Notes under the pieces: model-generated
Database searches by the model: none
Told to the model about the DNA's origin: nothing
The model's input: only the letters and a program-made list of their open reading frames with translations
NCBI GenBank assembly: GCA_002335605.1
Contig: BEDY01000006.1
Span: forward strand, 1,116,001 to 1,180,000
Origin: Prillingera fragicola
Lineage: Eukaryota; Basidiomycota; Tremellomycetes; Trichosporonales; Trichosporonaceae
Reading direction: 5' to 3'
DNA: 64,000 nt
Program-made: the position numbers and the translations under genes
In this document: positions 54,650-64,000 of the stretch, piece after piece
How the letters are laid out: the number at the start of each line of letters is the position of its first letter
How positions within the stretch are numbered: the first letter of the stretch is position 1

Positions 54650-54656
54650 TTTTATA
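54650..54656 (-). promoter_or_regulatory. TATA box of the duplicated small protein gene
   Basis: TATAAAA on the minus strand, 68-74 bases upstream of the ATG at 54582. Two out-of-frame ATGs occur in the short leader at 54632 and 54638 and could act as upstream start codons. Confidence 0.5.
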
Positions 54657-55151
54657 TCATTTCACTGACAGCTGCGCAAGCACCACTCCACCCAGCCGGC
54701 CTGCCCTGTGACATATGGTGGGCGCGGTGTGTGCTGGGATCTGGCAAGAGGAAGAAGCTTCTTGAGTCAAGAGCACAAGGACCCTCGTCAGTTCTGATGT
54801 CATGAGATCATGAGACCTGGGTTTAGGCTGTCGTAGTCTGTGTGAGCCTGCGTGCAGTAGCATTCCAAGAGGATCTTGCAAGTGGCGAGAGGCAGCATGT
54901 GCAAACACAACGAGGTCAATTGACCTTGATATGTGTGGCGATTCGGGCAGCCCGAGACGCCCAGCCTAATCTGTGACGTGTGATTTTAAATGGCCCGACG
55001 ATTCAACGGAATCTAATGTATCAATTGTACCGATCGCCCGCAGTGGTCACGGCAATCGTCATTGACCGATAGCGGTCGGTGGCGGCTGGTCACAGTAACC
55101 CTCTTGTTCTCGACGCGACACATCTTGATCTTGCCCCATCCCTCACTCACA
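54657..55151. promoter_or_regulatory. Divergent promoter region before the S1/P1 nuclease gene
   Basis: About 500 bases between the small protein TATA box and the nuclease start. No coding frame is supported. Confidence 0.35.
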
Positions 55152-56538
55152 ATGAAGCTCCAGATACCACTTATCGCAACAGCAGCAGTTACACTCCTCC
55201 CCACAGCCCTAGCATGGGGCGCAGCAGGTATGTCTCTCACTCCACCGGTCTTGCCACCCACTCACACCTCTACAGGCCATGAGATTGTGGCCACAATCGC
55301 CCAGATCCATCTGCACCCCGAAGTCAAGGCCGAATTGTGCAACATTCTGCCCGAGGCTGCTCACTGCCATCTCGCCCCCGTCGCCGCGTGGGCAGACACC
55401 ATCCGCAGGCGATACCCCGAGACTGGACCGATGCACTACGTGAACCGTGAGTGACGGGCAGGAGATAAGGTCGCGAGCGACGCGTCGTGCAGGTTGGTGC
55501 TTGTGCTGATGGATGTAGCCAAGAATGACAACCCGGGACGCACGTGTACCTACGGCCAGGATGGGTGGATTAACGAGGACGTCAACGTGCTCACAGCTAT
55601 CATGAACAAGACTCAGGTGCTCACCGACAACCCCAAGTGAGTACCGCGGCAGTGACTACTATGCCTTGCGCTAAACGCACCAGTGACATTGATCTGCGCT
55701 TCCTCATTCACTTTATGGGCGACTTGCATCAGCCTCTGCATCTGACTGGCCGCGACAAGGGTGGCAACGGCGCGCTGTTCCGCTTCGAGGGCCGCGTTCG
55801 CAAGTACGTCTCACCCGTGTCCCACTGGCCAGCACTAACTCCTCCAGCCTGCATTCCGTCTGGGACTCTGGAATCATTCTGAAGAACATCCGTGAACTTT
55901 CCAACTACACCACCCCGGTTCCAAACCCCGAGATCGAGGCTGCTCTCCCCGGCGCAATCTTCGACCCCTACGTCCGCTGGATTGTGTGGGAGGGCATCAA
56001 GGACTGGTGGCGCGACGACGTCGACAGCTGGATCGCCTGTCCCGCTGGAGGCGACCCATACCCACACTCATCTAACGGCGCCTACCCCCTGCCCGGTCGC
56101 AAGTCGCACAAGCCCCTCGCCATTGTCCAGTCAGCCCTCGACCTCGTCTCCGGCGCAGCATCCTTCCTCCCCGCAGGCGTGCACGCCGTCATGGAGCCCA
56201 TCCTCCCGCGCCCGCCCGCTCCGGAGGGATTTGCAGACAAGCTCCTCTCTGCCCACCCCGACCGCCTCACTGCTGCCGGAGAGACGTTTGAGGGACCCGT
56301 CTGCCCCTACACCTGGAGCAAGGAGCTGCACGGCCTCAACTGCCACGTTGCCTGGCCCAAGGAGTATGAGGGCAGCGGACACCCGCTCATCGAGCTGGAC
56401 ACCCCCGAGTATCTAGGCCACATTGCCCGCGAAAAGGTCCTCGAGCGTCTGCTTGCGCTTGGCGGTCTGCGCCTCGCAAAGGTCCTCAACGAAGTCGTCG
56501 GCAAGGGCAAGTTTAGCAGCATCTACTACCCGTACTAG
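55152..56538 (+). CDS. Secreted S1/P1-type zinc nuclease
   Basis: Extracellular or vacuolar single-strand nuclease/3'-nucleotidase of the S1/P1 family. Five exons (55152-55227, 55276-55446, 55519-55636, 55684-55803, 55848-56538; introns 48, 72, 47 and 44 nt) give 391 aa. A signal peptide ends at ALA21, leaving Trp22 as the mature N-terminus. In P1 nuclease the N-terminal Trp is itself a zinc ligand, and the next ligand His is at mature position 6, exactly as here (WGAAGH). Other zinc-site segments are WADTIRR, MHYVN, HFMGDLHQPLHL and GRDKGGN. NYT and NKT are possible N-glycosylation sites. The C-terminal part is longer than in P1 by about 80 residues (LPAGVHAVMEPILPRPPAPEG). Ligands are complete, so it should be active. 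Confidence 0.92.
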
Positions 56539-56642
56539 ATCAACCCATCAGTTAGCATAAGTGTTCACATGTCTGAAATGTACAAGTAAACCGTCTGCGG
56601 ACGGGTCATGCTATGTGCGCGTATGTCCGCGTACTCGTCTTC

Positions 56643-56774
56643 CTAGAACGTCTCATCCTCACTATCCTCGCCATCAAGACCAAAGATCTTCTTGATGTCC
56701 GCCAACGTCTAGAACGTCTCATCCTCACTATCCTCGCCATCAAGACCAAAGATCTTCTTGATGTCCGCCAACGT
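56643..56774. repeat. Perfect 66-bp tandem duplication over the RAD5 stop codon
   Basis: Copy 1 is 56643-56708 and copy 2 is 56709-56774, identical throughout. On the minus strand each copy encodes 22 codons of the RAD5 C-terminus (from [11 protein letters not shown] to DEDETF-like end) including a TAG. Translation stops at 56709, so the second unit lies in the 3' untranslated region. Confidence 0.9.
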
Positions 56775-59700
56775 CGCCCGCTTATCCTTTCCACCACCAG
56801 ACAGCGACGCGTTGATGAGCGCAGTCTTTGTCCGCTGGATCTTCATAATGCGTTTTTCTGATCTCGTCAACAAACACCCCTGCGCTGCATGACCACGGAG
56901 ACTCACCAACAGTGCCTTTGATAATGTACCGCGTGACGAACACTGGCTTGTTCTGGCCCAGGCGGTGCACACGGTCAATCGCTTGCTGCTCTATAGCCTC
57001 ATTCCACCATGTATCCATCATAAACACGTCTGCCGTCAGCATACCCCTAGAACGGGAAACTCACGATTCGCCATGGTTAAGTTCAACCCGACACCACCAG
57101 CCTTGAGCGAGATCAACAAGACGGTAGGCTCCTTGCTCGGCTCGCCAAACTCGGTCACCGTCGCGGCACGCTGGGCCTGGGACATTGATCCGTCGAAACG
57201 CAGCCAGCGCACACCCTCCTTTGAGAGTGTCGTCTCGATCAGGTCCAGAAAGGAGGTAAACTGCGAGAACACGAGCGCTTTGAAGGTTTTATCTTCCTTG
57301 CGCATGTCTTCGAGCTTGCGCACCAGCGCGCGGAGTTTGGTGCTCGACACCAGGTCGACTTTACCGATAGTGACGGTCGTCTCGCCCTGGGACGCAGGCT
57401 GCTCGCCGCCAAGTGGATTGGCACGTTTCCGACGGCGCTGCACCGAACGCAGATCCGCCACAGTGATGGGTCCCTTGTCGCAGGTCGGGCAGGAGGCGGT
57501 CTTGCCCAGGTCCTCACAGTGGCCGATGTAGTCGACAATGCAGTCCTGGCATCCGCGGTGATAGCAAGGTAGGAGAACCTCGTCAAACACCTCGCCGAGA
57601 CAAATAATGCACTCGGGTGTCGACTCTTCCTCCAGTTCCTTGAGTACTTCCAGGGCATACGTCGGGTCAACACCGTTTGAACCCGTCTGGTCTTGTCCAC
57701 CAGCATAGCTTGCGATCATGCTCTTGATGCTCGTCTCACCCTCGTCTGCGCCGTCGAGAAGCTTGTCGCCATCTTCCTCCTCGCCTCCACTCTTGCGCAT
57801 CACGAGCAACGGGTGGTCGACGCACTGGCGCAGCTTCATGAGCATTGCCAAGATGGAAGTGTAGTTGGACATTGCGCGTCCATCCGCGTCCAGTTCAATG
57901 AACCGACGCTTTGCCTTGTCCTCGAGCTGCTTGTAGATCTGGCGCTCGGCTCGCGAAAAGTTGAGAACCTGGAGATCAATCGTCTTGGGCGGCAGGTCGA
58001 CCACGAGCTTGCCGTCCTTGTCGCGCATGTTTTTCTCACGGCGGAGCAGGCAGGATTCCAGAATGTACTGCACGACGTTGAGTGCTTTCGGATCCTGGTT
58101 GAGGAAGGGAATGGTGACAAAGCTGCGGAAAAAGCTGTAGATGCCCCACGGCTCCAGGCGGAGAAAGTGAAGGAGCGAGTACAAGTCTTCGAGGCGGTTG
58201 ACAATGGGCGTGCCAGTAAGAGCCCAGCGGCGGCGCGCCTTGAGCTCATACGTTGCTTTGGAGACCTGCGCGGTACGGTTCTTGATGTTGTGCGCCTCGT
58301 CAAGGACAACACGCAAAAACTCGTGGTCGTAAATACTGCTACCGTCGTAGGAAGGCTTGTCCTTGTTCTTCTTCCAGCGGGTAAACTCGCTCACGAGCGT
58401 TCCGTAGCTAGTGATGATCACATCGACCTTCTTCTTGCCCTCTTGTGCCAGGAGACGACCAATGTCGGCGCGATCATTGCCGTACCAAAGATAGCTTGAC
58501 AGCGAACCTTTGACCGACATCTTGTTCAGCTCCTCGTGCCACTGCTGGGCGAGTGACACCGGACAGACGACGAGTGTTGCACGAGGGGGTTGACGAGTAG
58601 GTTTAGGAGCGTTGGCGACAGCACGCCACTGGTTGGATAGAGTGACCTGCACAAACTTGCGGCGCTTGCTGGCTGGATCGGGTTCCTCCTTGATGGTCTC
58701 CTCTGGCAAAGGCTCATCATCGACGCGGTTCATATGCAGCAGCGATGCCATCATGCAGGTTTTTCCCATACCCATTGAATCTGCAAGAATACCACCACGT
58801 GCAGTGTTTTGCGACCGAGGAAGGTCTAGACTCAGTTCACCGCTGTACGGGTTCCAGTAAAACTTGCGTGACGGGTCAATTATGTCGTCGTCGTCCTCAA
58901 TGAGGATGGGCTCTCCAATGCCGTGATCTTTGCGGAAGGCATACTCCTCCCACAAGGGATGCATGGTCTGGTTTGAGTCGCGGAGGTTGTCCTTACCAGC
59001 TTCGCGAGCCGCCATCCATGTCAAAGCCTGCTTCTGATAAGGTCGCAAAGTGAAGAGAAAGGTCTCTCGTGGGTCGGTCTCCTCGAGCATAGCGTCGTTC
59101 ATTTGAGCTTTGCGATAGATCGTGTCCAGCTCATTCAGCTGTTCGTCGTTGAGCTTCTCCGCCTCGTCGCCACTGTCCTCGTCCTCATCCTCTCCGTCGC
59201 TGTTCCGAGCCGAGGCCTTGCCCTTGCTGTTCAGTCCTGACGACGAGCTGCCTTTTGGACTCGGGCTACGCCTAGGAGATGACTGACGAGGCGAGGACTT
59301 GCCGGACCCCTGTTTGCGAGGAGACGTCTGGGATTCAAAGTGTTTGAGCGACTCCTTGTCGATAGTCACCGCAGCAGTCCCTGCCTTCTTCTGAGCCTGC
59401 AGGAGAAGGCTGGACTGGATGGGCTTGACGCCGATCCTGCCTGAACCGTTAGATCCTCGCACAGTCTGATGACCCACTGAAGAGCGACCCCAACGCCTCC
59501 TTTCTGCTACGCATAGCCTCTTCAGCCTCCGTCTCCTGCTGCTCCTGCCAGAACGTGTTGGACTCCTTTCTCTCCTTCTTCTCCGTCGTCTCGAATCCCT
59601 TGCGGGCGAGATACACTTTGACGTTGAGCAGGATCGTGGTGCCGACAGAGAGCGACTGAGGGCAGTCTATGACGTTGCCTTCCAACTCGACTGCCTAGTC

Positions 59701-60532
59701 AGCGCTCCTATCGAGCATTGTCTACTCACTGACACCACCATCTAGCAAATGAACCAAATATCCTGCCTCTGACACTGATAAACGACCAACCTCTGCGAGA
59801 CAGTTAGCATTGCCCGTTGAACGGTGCTCACCAAAGCCGCGGTCATTCCTAAAGCGAATAATCTGGTCGACCTTTTTAGCCTGCGCCTTCTTTGTAGGCT
59901 ATTCAATCAGCGAAGCTCCAACAACTTGAACGCACCGCTGGTGCAGCTTTCTTGCTCATCATCGCTCCCAACGTCATTTGCTTGGTCGCGGGCTTGCCTT
60001 TCGCATGGACGACCTTGCCATTGACAATCCTCGCCGGACCAGCCTTTGCGTCACCTCCATCTGATACAGTTGCCTTGAGGGCCTTGGGGCGCTCGAAGAC
60101 AATCTTGCTCCCAGGCGAGCAATAGCCCTTGCCCTTTGACAGCGACCAGCCCTCGCACACAAACTCGCCGAGGTAGCCGCGTTCAAAGCCCTTTCGAACA
60201 GAGGATACTGGTGACAACGTTTGAGGTGGACGAGAACGCTTGATCGAGGAAGGTCCTGCCGAGGACGACCCGGCAGCTGACGACGAGGATGCTCCAGGAG
60301 ACGGACGCTGGATAGACGATGATGCCCCACCTGCCACGGCAACAATTTCATCGTCGTCTTCATCGTCGGGGAGAAAGAGGGCTTCTCCTGCCGAGCTCGA
60401 GGTGCGGGTGATTGGGGCAGGTGATGGGGAGGCCGCTTTGCTGTTTCTGGCTGCAGGCTGAAAGTCGAATGCCAGCTCGTCTTCCTCGTCTGAGTCTGCT
60501 GGAAAGAAGAGATCGCTTTTGGGTTCGCTCAT
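56709..60532 (-). CDS. RAD5: RAD5/HLTF-type HIRAN-SNF2-RING DNA repair ATPase
   Basis: Ubiquitin ligase and translocase of post-replication repair that polyubiquitinates PCNA and remodels stalled forks. Seven exons (59936-60532, 59832-59898, 59730-59792, 59478-59690, 57065-59440, 56907-57029, 56709-56857; introns 37, 39, 39, 37, 35 and 49 nt) give 1195 aa. The N-terminus is acidic and SP-rich. A HIRAN domain (about residues 120-295) is restored only by splicing: [46 protein letters not shown]2 motifs: [40 protein letters not shown]. An inserted C3HC4 RING reads [21 protein letters not shown] then CPTCDKG. The second lobe has [23 protein letters not shown] and DRVHRLGQ. Divergent from LDAH; see the duplicated 3' end. 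Confidence 0.93.
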
Positions 60533-60942
60533 GGTGCCAAGATTGTAGCTGGCTACCTGTGTACTCCCTGCCAATGGTGACTGTCGGGTGAGTAACCAAG
60601 AGAATGAGAGAAAGCAAGACGACACAAACAAGTGGTCGATGAAGAAACGCGTCGCGTGGGTCCAGTCAACCAACCTCCACCCTGGACATTGTGAAATCAC
60701 GGAATCAAAATTTCATCGAATTTGCCACCCAAAGCATACACGTCGATCATCTAACCGGTGGCCGAGGATGGACTGGCCACCAACGCGGTAACAACGCTAG
60801 TGTCCATCTATACTGTCAACGTGTCACCAGTCTTCGTCACACTCTCTTTCAGGCTTCCTTACTCTACCTCTCAACCCGCAAGCTGAGCTCTGTTCGCCCC
60901 CCAGTCCTCTTACCTCGAGCCCTCTCCTCTTTAAAACAAGCC
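60533..60942. promoter_or_regulatory. RAD5/LDAH bidirectional promoter region
   Basis: The start codons are 410 bases apart on opposite strands. CTTTAAAACAAGCC immediately precedes the hydrolase ATG. No recognised cell-cycle or damage element was found by eye. Confidence 0.4.
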
Positions 60943-61995
60943 ATGGACAGCAGGCTCGCGTTCCTTCGCCAGCCCAGCGAGGGCAAGGCCCCCTTCAACC
61001 ACACCTTTGAGCACCGCGGGGACAATGCCAAGGGTGTCGCCGCGATGCAGTACTGGCCAGCCAAGCGCGGCGGCGATCGCCCTCCCCGCCACGTCCTCCT
61101 GTTCAGCACTGGCAACCCCGGTCTCCTAGACTGGTACACTCCCTTTGCCAAGCTCGTGGCCGACCAGCTTCCCGAATCGCACGCTGTTATCATGATGTCG
61201 CACGTCGGCGGCGACCCCCGTGCTCCCCCGCCGGTCACGCCGCTCGACCTGAACCAGATGGTCGAGACCAAGATGGAGATCACAGAGGCGCTCCTCGCGT
61301 CGCTTGACGCGTGGCACGCAGAGTCTGGGGACAAGAACGAGGCCGCGCCGCAGCTCGCCCTCATGGGCCACTCGATGGGTGCCTACATGTCTGTCGAGGT
61401 CCAGAAGCGCGTCCCTCGCATCCGCGCAACCTACGTCCTCATGCCCACGCTGGGATGGATCGCCAACTCGCACAACGGCTGGAAGCTCTGGGTAAGTCGT
61501 TGTATCTCTCACAGCAGCAGCTAACTTTGCAGCCCCTGTTCCTCTACCCCATCACCCCCATGCTCCCGCTGGCCGCCAAGCTCCTCAAGCCCTTCACGCC
61601 ATACCTCGCCTTGCACCCGACGACCAAGGACTTTCTAGACTCGACCGACACGCTGCGCTGTGTTCTGAACCTCGCAGTGTCGGAGATGGCCGTCATCCGC
61701 GACCCGGACATGGAGTGGTACCATGCGCAGGGCCAGAAGCCTATGGGCGAGGGCGTATACGGTCTGTGGTCAGCTGGCAACCTCGACGGATGGGTCGGTA
61801 AGGACGGGCCGCTTATCCAGGAGGCACTGGGGAAGGAGAGGTACAAGGCGCTCCAGGGGATTCCGCATGCGTTTTGCTTGAGTAAGTGCACGGCAGCTGG
61901 GCAACTGCTAACCGGGCGCAGAAGACGAGTTCTCCCAGGTTGTCGCGGACGAGATCTCGCTCTGGGTTAAGAAGCACACCAAGAAGACTTCGTAG
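60943..61995 (+). CDS. Lipid droplet-associated hydrolase (LDAH family)
   Basis: Alpha/beta hydrolase of the LDAH/DUF2305 family (yeast relative YPR147C), which binds lipid droplets and has esterase-type activity. Three exons (60943-61491, 61533-61881, 61922-61995; introns 41 and 40 nt) give 323 aa, matching the family's 300-325. STGNPGLLDWYTPF forms the oxyanion-hole region, and GHSMGAYMS contains the nucleophile Ser144. The late IPHAFCLKDEFS segment carries the catalytic His. A hydrophobic stretch (PLFLYPITPMLPLAAKLL) after the first intron is the likely lipid-droplet anchoring helix. The ATG at 60943 gives MDSRLAFLRQP; the frame is open upstream, but that part is leader-like. Divergent from RAD5. 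Confidence 0.88.
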
Positions 61996-62571
61996 CCTTG
62001 TTAGACATAGACCTCCTATACACAGTAGATGTAGCCACCAGTTAGATTCAAATGTAATTCTTCACATACACGCATACAGAAAGACACACAGACAAGGAAA
62101 AGATGTACGTCCAAACTATGGGAAGCCGGGGTAGATTCCCCACCGACGACCCTCAAACGAGGACTTTCACTCTCGCACCCTCGAGACAGCCACCGCTCCT
62201 GTGACAGAGACGGCAGCTGTTGGTCGACCATTGCACGCGGCGTGAACCGCGACCAAGGACCGAGCCTCGAAGATGCTTGGAGAGAAAAGGACAAGTCGCG
62301 GCATGGAAATTCTTATGGTGTTGCGGTGGGAGCGGGAGCAAAACGCGTCCCAAGCGGCGTTTGAGGCGGTCATTCAGCTTGCTCGCACCAAGATAGCCAT
62401 ACGCAGCAGCAACGACATCTATCACAACGTAACATGTCAGACTATGCAAGGGTATGGGTAGACCGCGGACGGCCGTATGGTGCGCTGCTGCGCAGCCGGC
62501 CGCAGCCAACGAGTTTTGTCAAGTCGCCTCTTTATAACTTAGAGCGAAGTGCCGAGCCTGCAGTGCGTCAG
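61996..62571. other. Gap between convergent LDAH and AHA1 genes
   Basis: About 575 bases; its left end (ACACATACACGCATAC) is CA-rich 3' sequence. A short frame around 62273-62461 has no support. No other feature seen. Confidence 0.5.
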
Positions 62572-64000
62572 CTACGCTGCTGCAGACGGATATGATTTGG
62601 AAAACGTAGACGCAACCAGCCCCACAAATACTGCTACGAGGCCCACGGCGGCGGTGCCGGCCACAACCTGTGGTGTGGCCACGCGGGAGAGGAGCGACTC
62701 CTCGCCCTCGATGCGGACGCGCTTCTGTCGTCGCTTCTTGCCGCCAGACGTGGCTGCTTTTGTGGCTGGCTGCGTCTTCTCACGCAAAAAGGTACGGGAG
62801 CTGGAGGAGAGTACTAACCCCATGGATTTCAATCTGCGCCGGATGTCAGCGCTGCTACTTGTCGTCGTTGCGAGTGACTCACCCCCGGATGTAAAAGCCG
62901 TCCAGCGCGCGCTCAATGTCAGACTCCTTGCCTGACGGAACGCCATCGAGCGTAAAAGTAACTGCGGATCAGTATGCGTCTTTGGGTCAGATACCCACGA
63001 GCCGTAGAGTCCGAGCCCTGCTCGAGGGTGATGGTCATGGTGCCAAAGTGACCAGCGGGCCATCCAGGCGACTTGGTGTTCCAGGTCTGCACAAGCTTGG
63101 TGGGGCGCTCGGCACTCTCAATCTTGCCGGTAACGTTTCCACCAAAGAGCTCGTAGGGGGAGCCAGCGGTGGGCGTAATCTTGGCGGCCGAGCGACTCCA
63201 CATAGGAACACGCGACTCGTCAGTGAGGAGCGACCAGAGGTCGTCGGCGCTAGCGTGGAGGGTGGCCGAGACGACGACGGTAGCGGTCTTGAGAACCTTG
63301 TCGACTGACTTGGCAGAGGGGGCAGGGGAGGCGACAGCCTTGGCGCGAACCTCGCCGGGGGGAGCGGGCGAGTAGGGAGTAGACGCACCCGATGCCGAGG
63401 GAGTCGCACCCTCAAAGACGCCGTGAGCGGTGAGGAGCTCGCCGCGGAACGAGTTGAAGTGCTTGGTGAGGACGGGAGGGAACGCCTTGCGGGCAAAGGC
63501 GCGGACCTCGTCAGCGTCAGCACCGCTACCGTCGACGGAGAACTCGAAGACGTAGTCGGTCAGGCCATCGAAGGTCTCGTGGCTGAACTCGGGAATGTTG
63601 AGGGTGCCAGTGACCTCCTCGCCCGACTTGGCGGTGCCCTTCCACTTGGCAGCAATCTCGAGGTCGTAAATGGTGAGGAGCCTGGGTATGTGAGCCACAT
63701 GGGCGAAACTGAGACCCGCCTCCACTCACTTGCCCTTGCGCTGACCGAGATCGCAGTCACCGCTGACGTTGGTGACCTCGGTGATCTCAGCCGAGAGACC
63801 TCCGTCCTCGACCTTGAGGCCGGGGAGAGTCTTCTTGATCCAGTCCTGGGCCCAAGGACCGCAGTTCTTGTTCTAGGGGGGTCAGTACGGCACTGGAAGT
63901 CGGCGTTCAATAGAACACGGCAGCAGTGGCCAGAGCTCGTGGAGCTGCAGTGACACTTACACGCCAGTGGTAGCTCTGCTGGAAAGCAGTGAGAGGAGTA
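62572..64000 (-). CDS. AHA1: HSP90 ATPase activator AHA1, 5' partial, with hydrophobic C-terminal tail
   Basis: Co-chaperone that stimulates the HSP90 ATPase. Visible exons are 63961-63978, 63730-63872, 62999-63681, 62883-62961 and 62572-62833 (introns 88, 48, 37 and 49 nt), giving 394 residues. The first exon with the start codon lies beyond the right edge, since an acceptor precedes QSYHWR. The N-terminal domain is typical: NKNCGPWAQDWIK, VEDGGLSAEITEV, GDCDLGQRKGKLLTIYDLEI. A Ser/Pro/Ala linker leads to the C-terminal AHSA1 domain (SATLHASADDLWSLLTDE, FGGNVTG, GWPAGHFGTMTITLEQ, FTLDGVPSGKESD). The fold normally ends near GFYIRGLKSMG. Here the frame continues about 75 residues through a basic patch (GGKKRRQKRVR) to a hydrophobic segment (VVAGTAAVGLVAVFVGLVAS) close to the C-terminus, like a tail anchor. 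Confidence 0.9.

Overview
This window is nuclear DNA of a GC-rich fungus, most likely a basidiomycetous yeast of the Tremellomycetes (perhaps Trichosporonales; the order is my inference). The reasons are: intron-containing eukaryotic genes with GTRNGT donors and CTRAC branch sites very close to the AG acceptor; a CPL1-like secreted cysteine-rich protein, a family known from Cryptococcus and other basidiomycetes; and fungal STE7, RIB1, AQY, IVY1 and CPL1 relatives. I reconstructed 26 protein-coding loci by joining reading frames across about 56 introns, checking that each splice keeps frame and restores family sequence. No rRNA, tRNA, transposon or CRISPR could be supported. The last gene (AHA1) runs off the right edge.

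Layout. 0.8-5.5 kb: an orthodox-type aquaporin and a secreted CPL1-like protein, separated and followed by long gene-poor stretches (2.0-4.6 and 5.5-9.4 kb, with one doubtful small ORF). 9.4-12 kb: a low-complexity RGG/SPPRR protein. 13-16.8 kb: a head-to-head pair making glycerol, a GPP-type phosphatase and NAD glycerol-3-phosphate dehydrogenase. 18.3-25.3 kb: a 1190-residue Ser-rich protein, the pheromone-pathway MAPKK STE7 and a small ankyrin protein. 26.7-32.8 kb: cytosolic HSP70 and an amino-acid permease. 33-38.9 kb: an unusual six-cysteine regulator candidate and GTP cyclohydrolase II (RIB1).

39.4-62 kb is the densest part: FUN30-type remodeller, TRAPP subunit BET5, DNA ligase I, diphthine methyl esterase DPH7, an IVY1-like I-BAR protein, a seven-helix membrane protein, several small orphan proteins (one with a clearly conserved internal duplication), an S1/P1 nuclease, RAD5 and a lipid-droplet hydrolase. 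62.6-64 kb: the HSP90 co-chaperone AHA1 with an unexpected hydrophobic C-terminal tail.

Functional links visible from gene content: glycerol synthesis and water flux (GPD1, GPP, aquaporin); chaperone function (HSP70, AHA1); replication and repair (FUN30, CDC9, RAD5); vesicle and vacuole trafficking (BET5, IVY1). The most unusual features are very short introns (20 of 56 are 36 nt or less, the shortest 32 nt), the AHA1 tail, the duplicated small protein at 54.1-54.6 kb, a perfect 66-bp tandem duplication across the RAD5 stop codon, and the GPP/GPD1 divergent pair.
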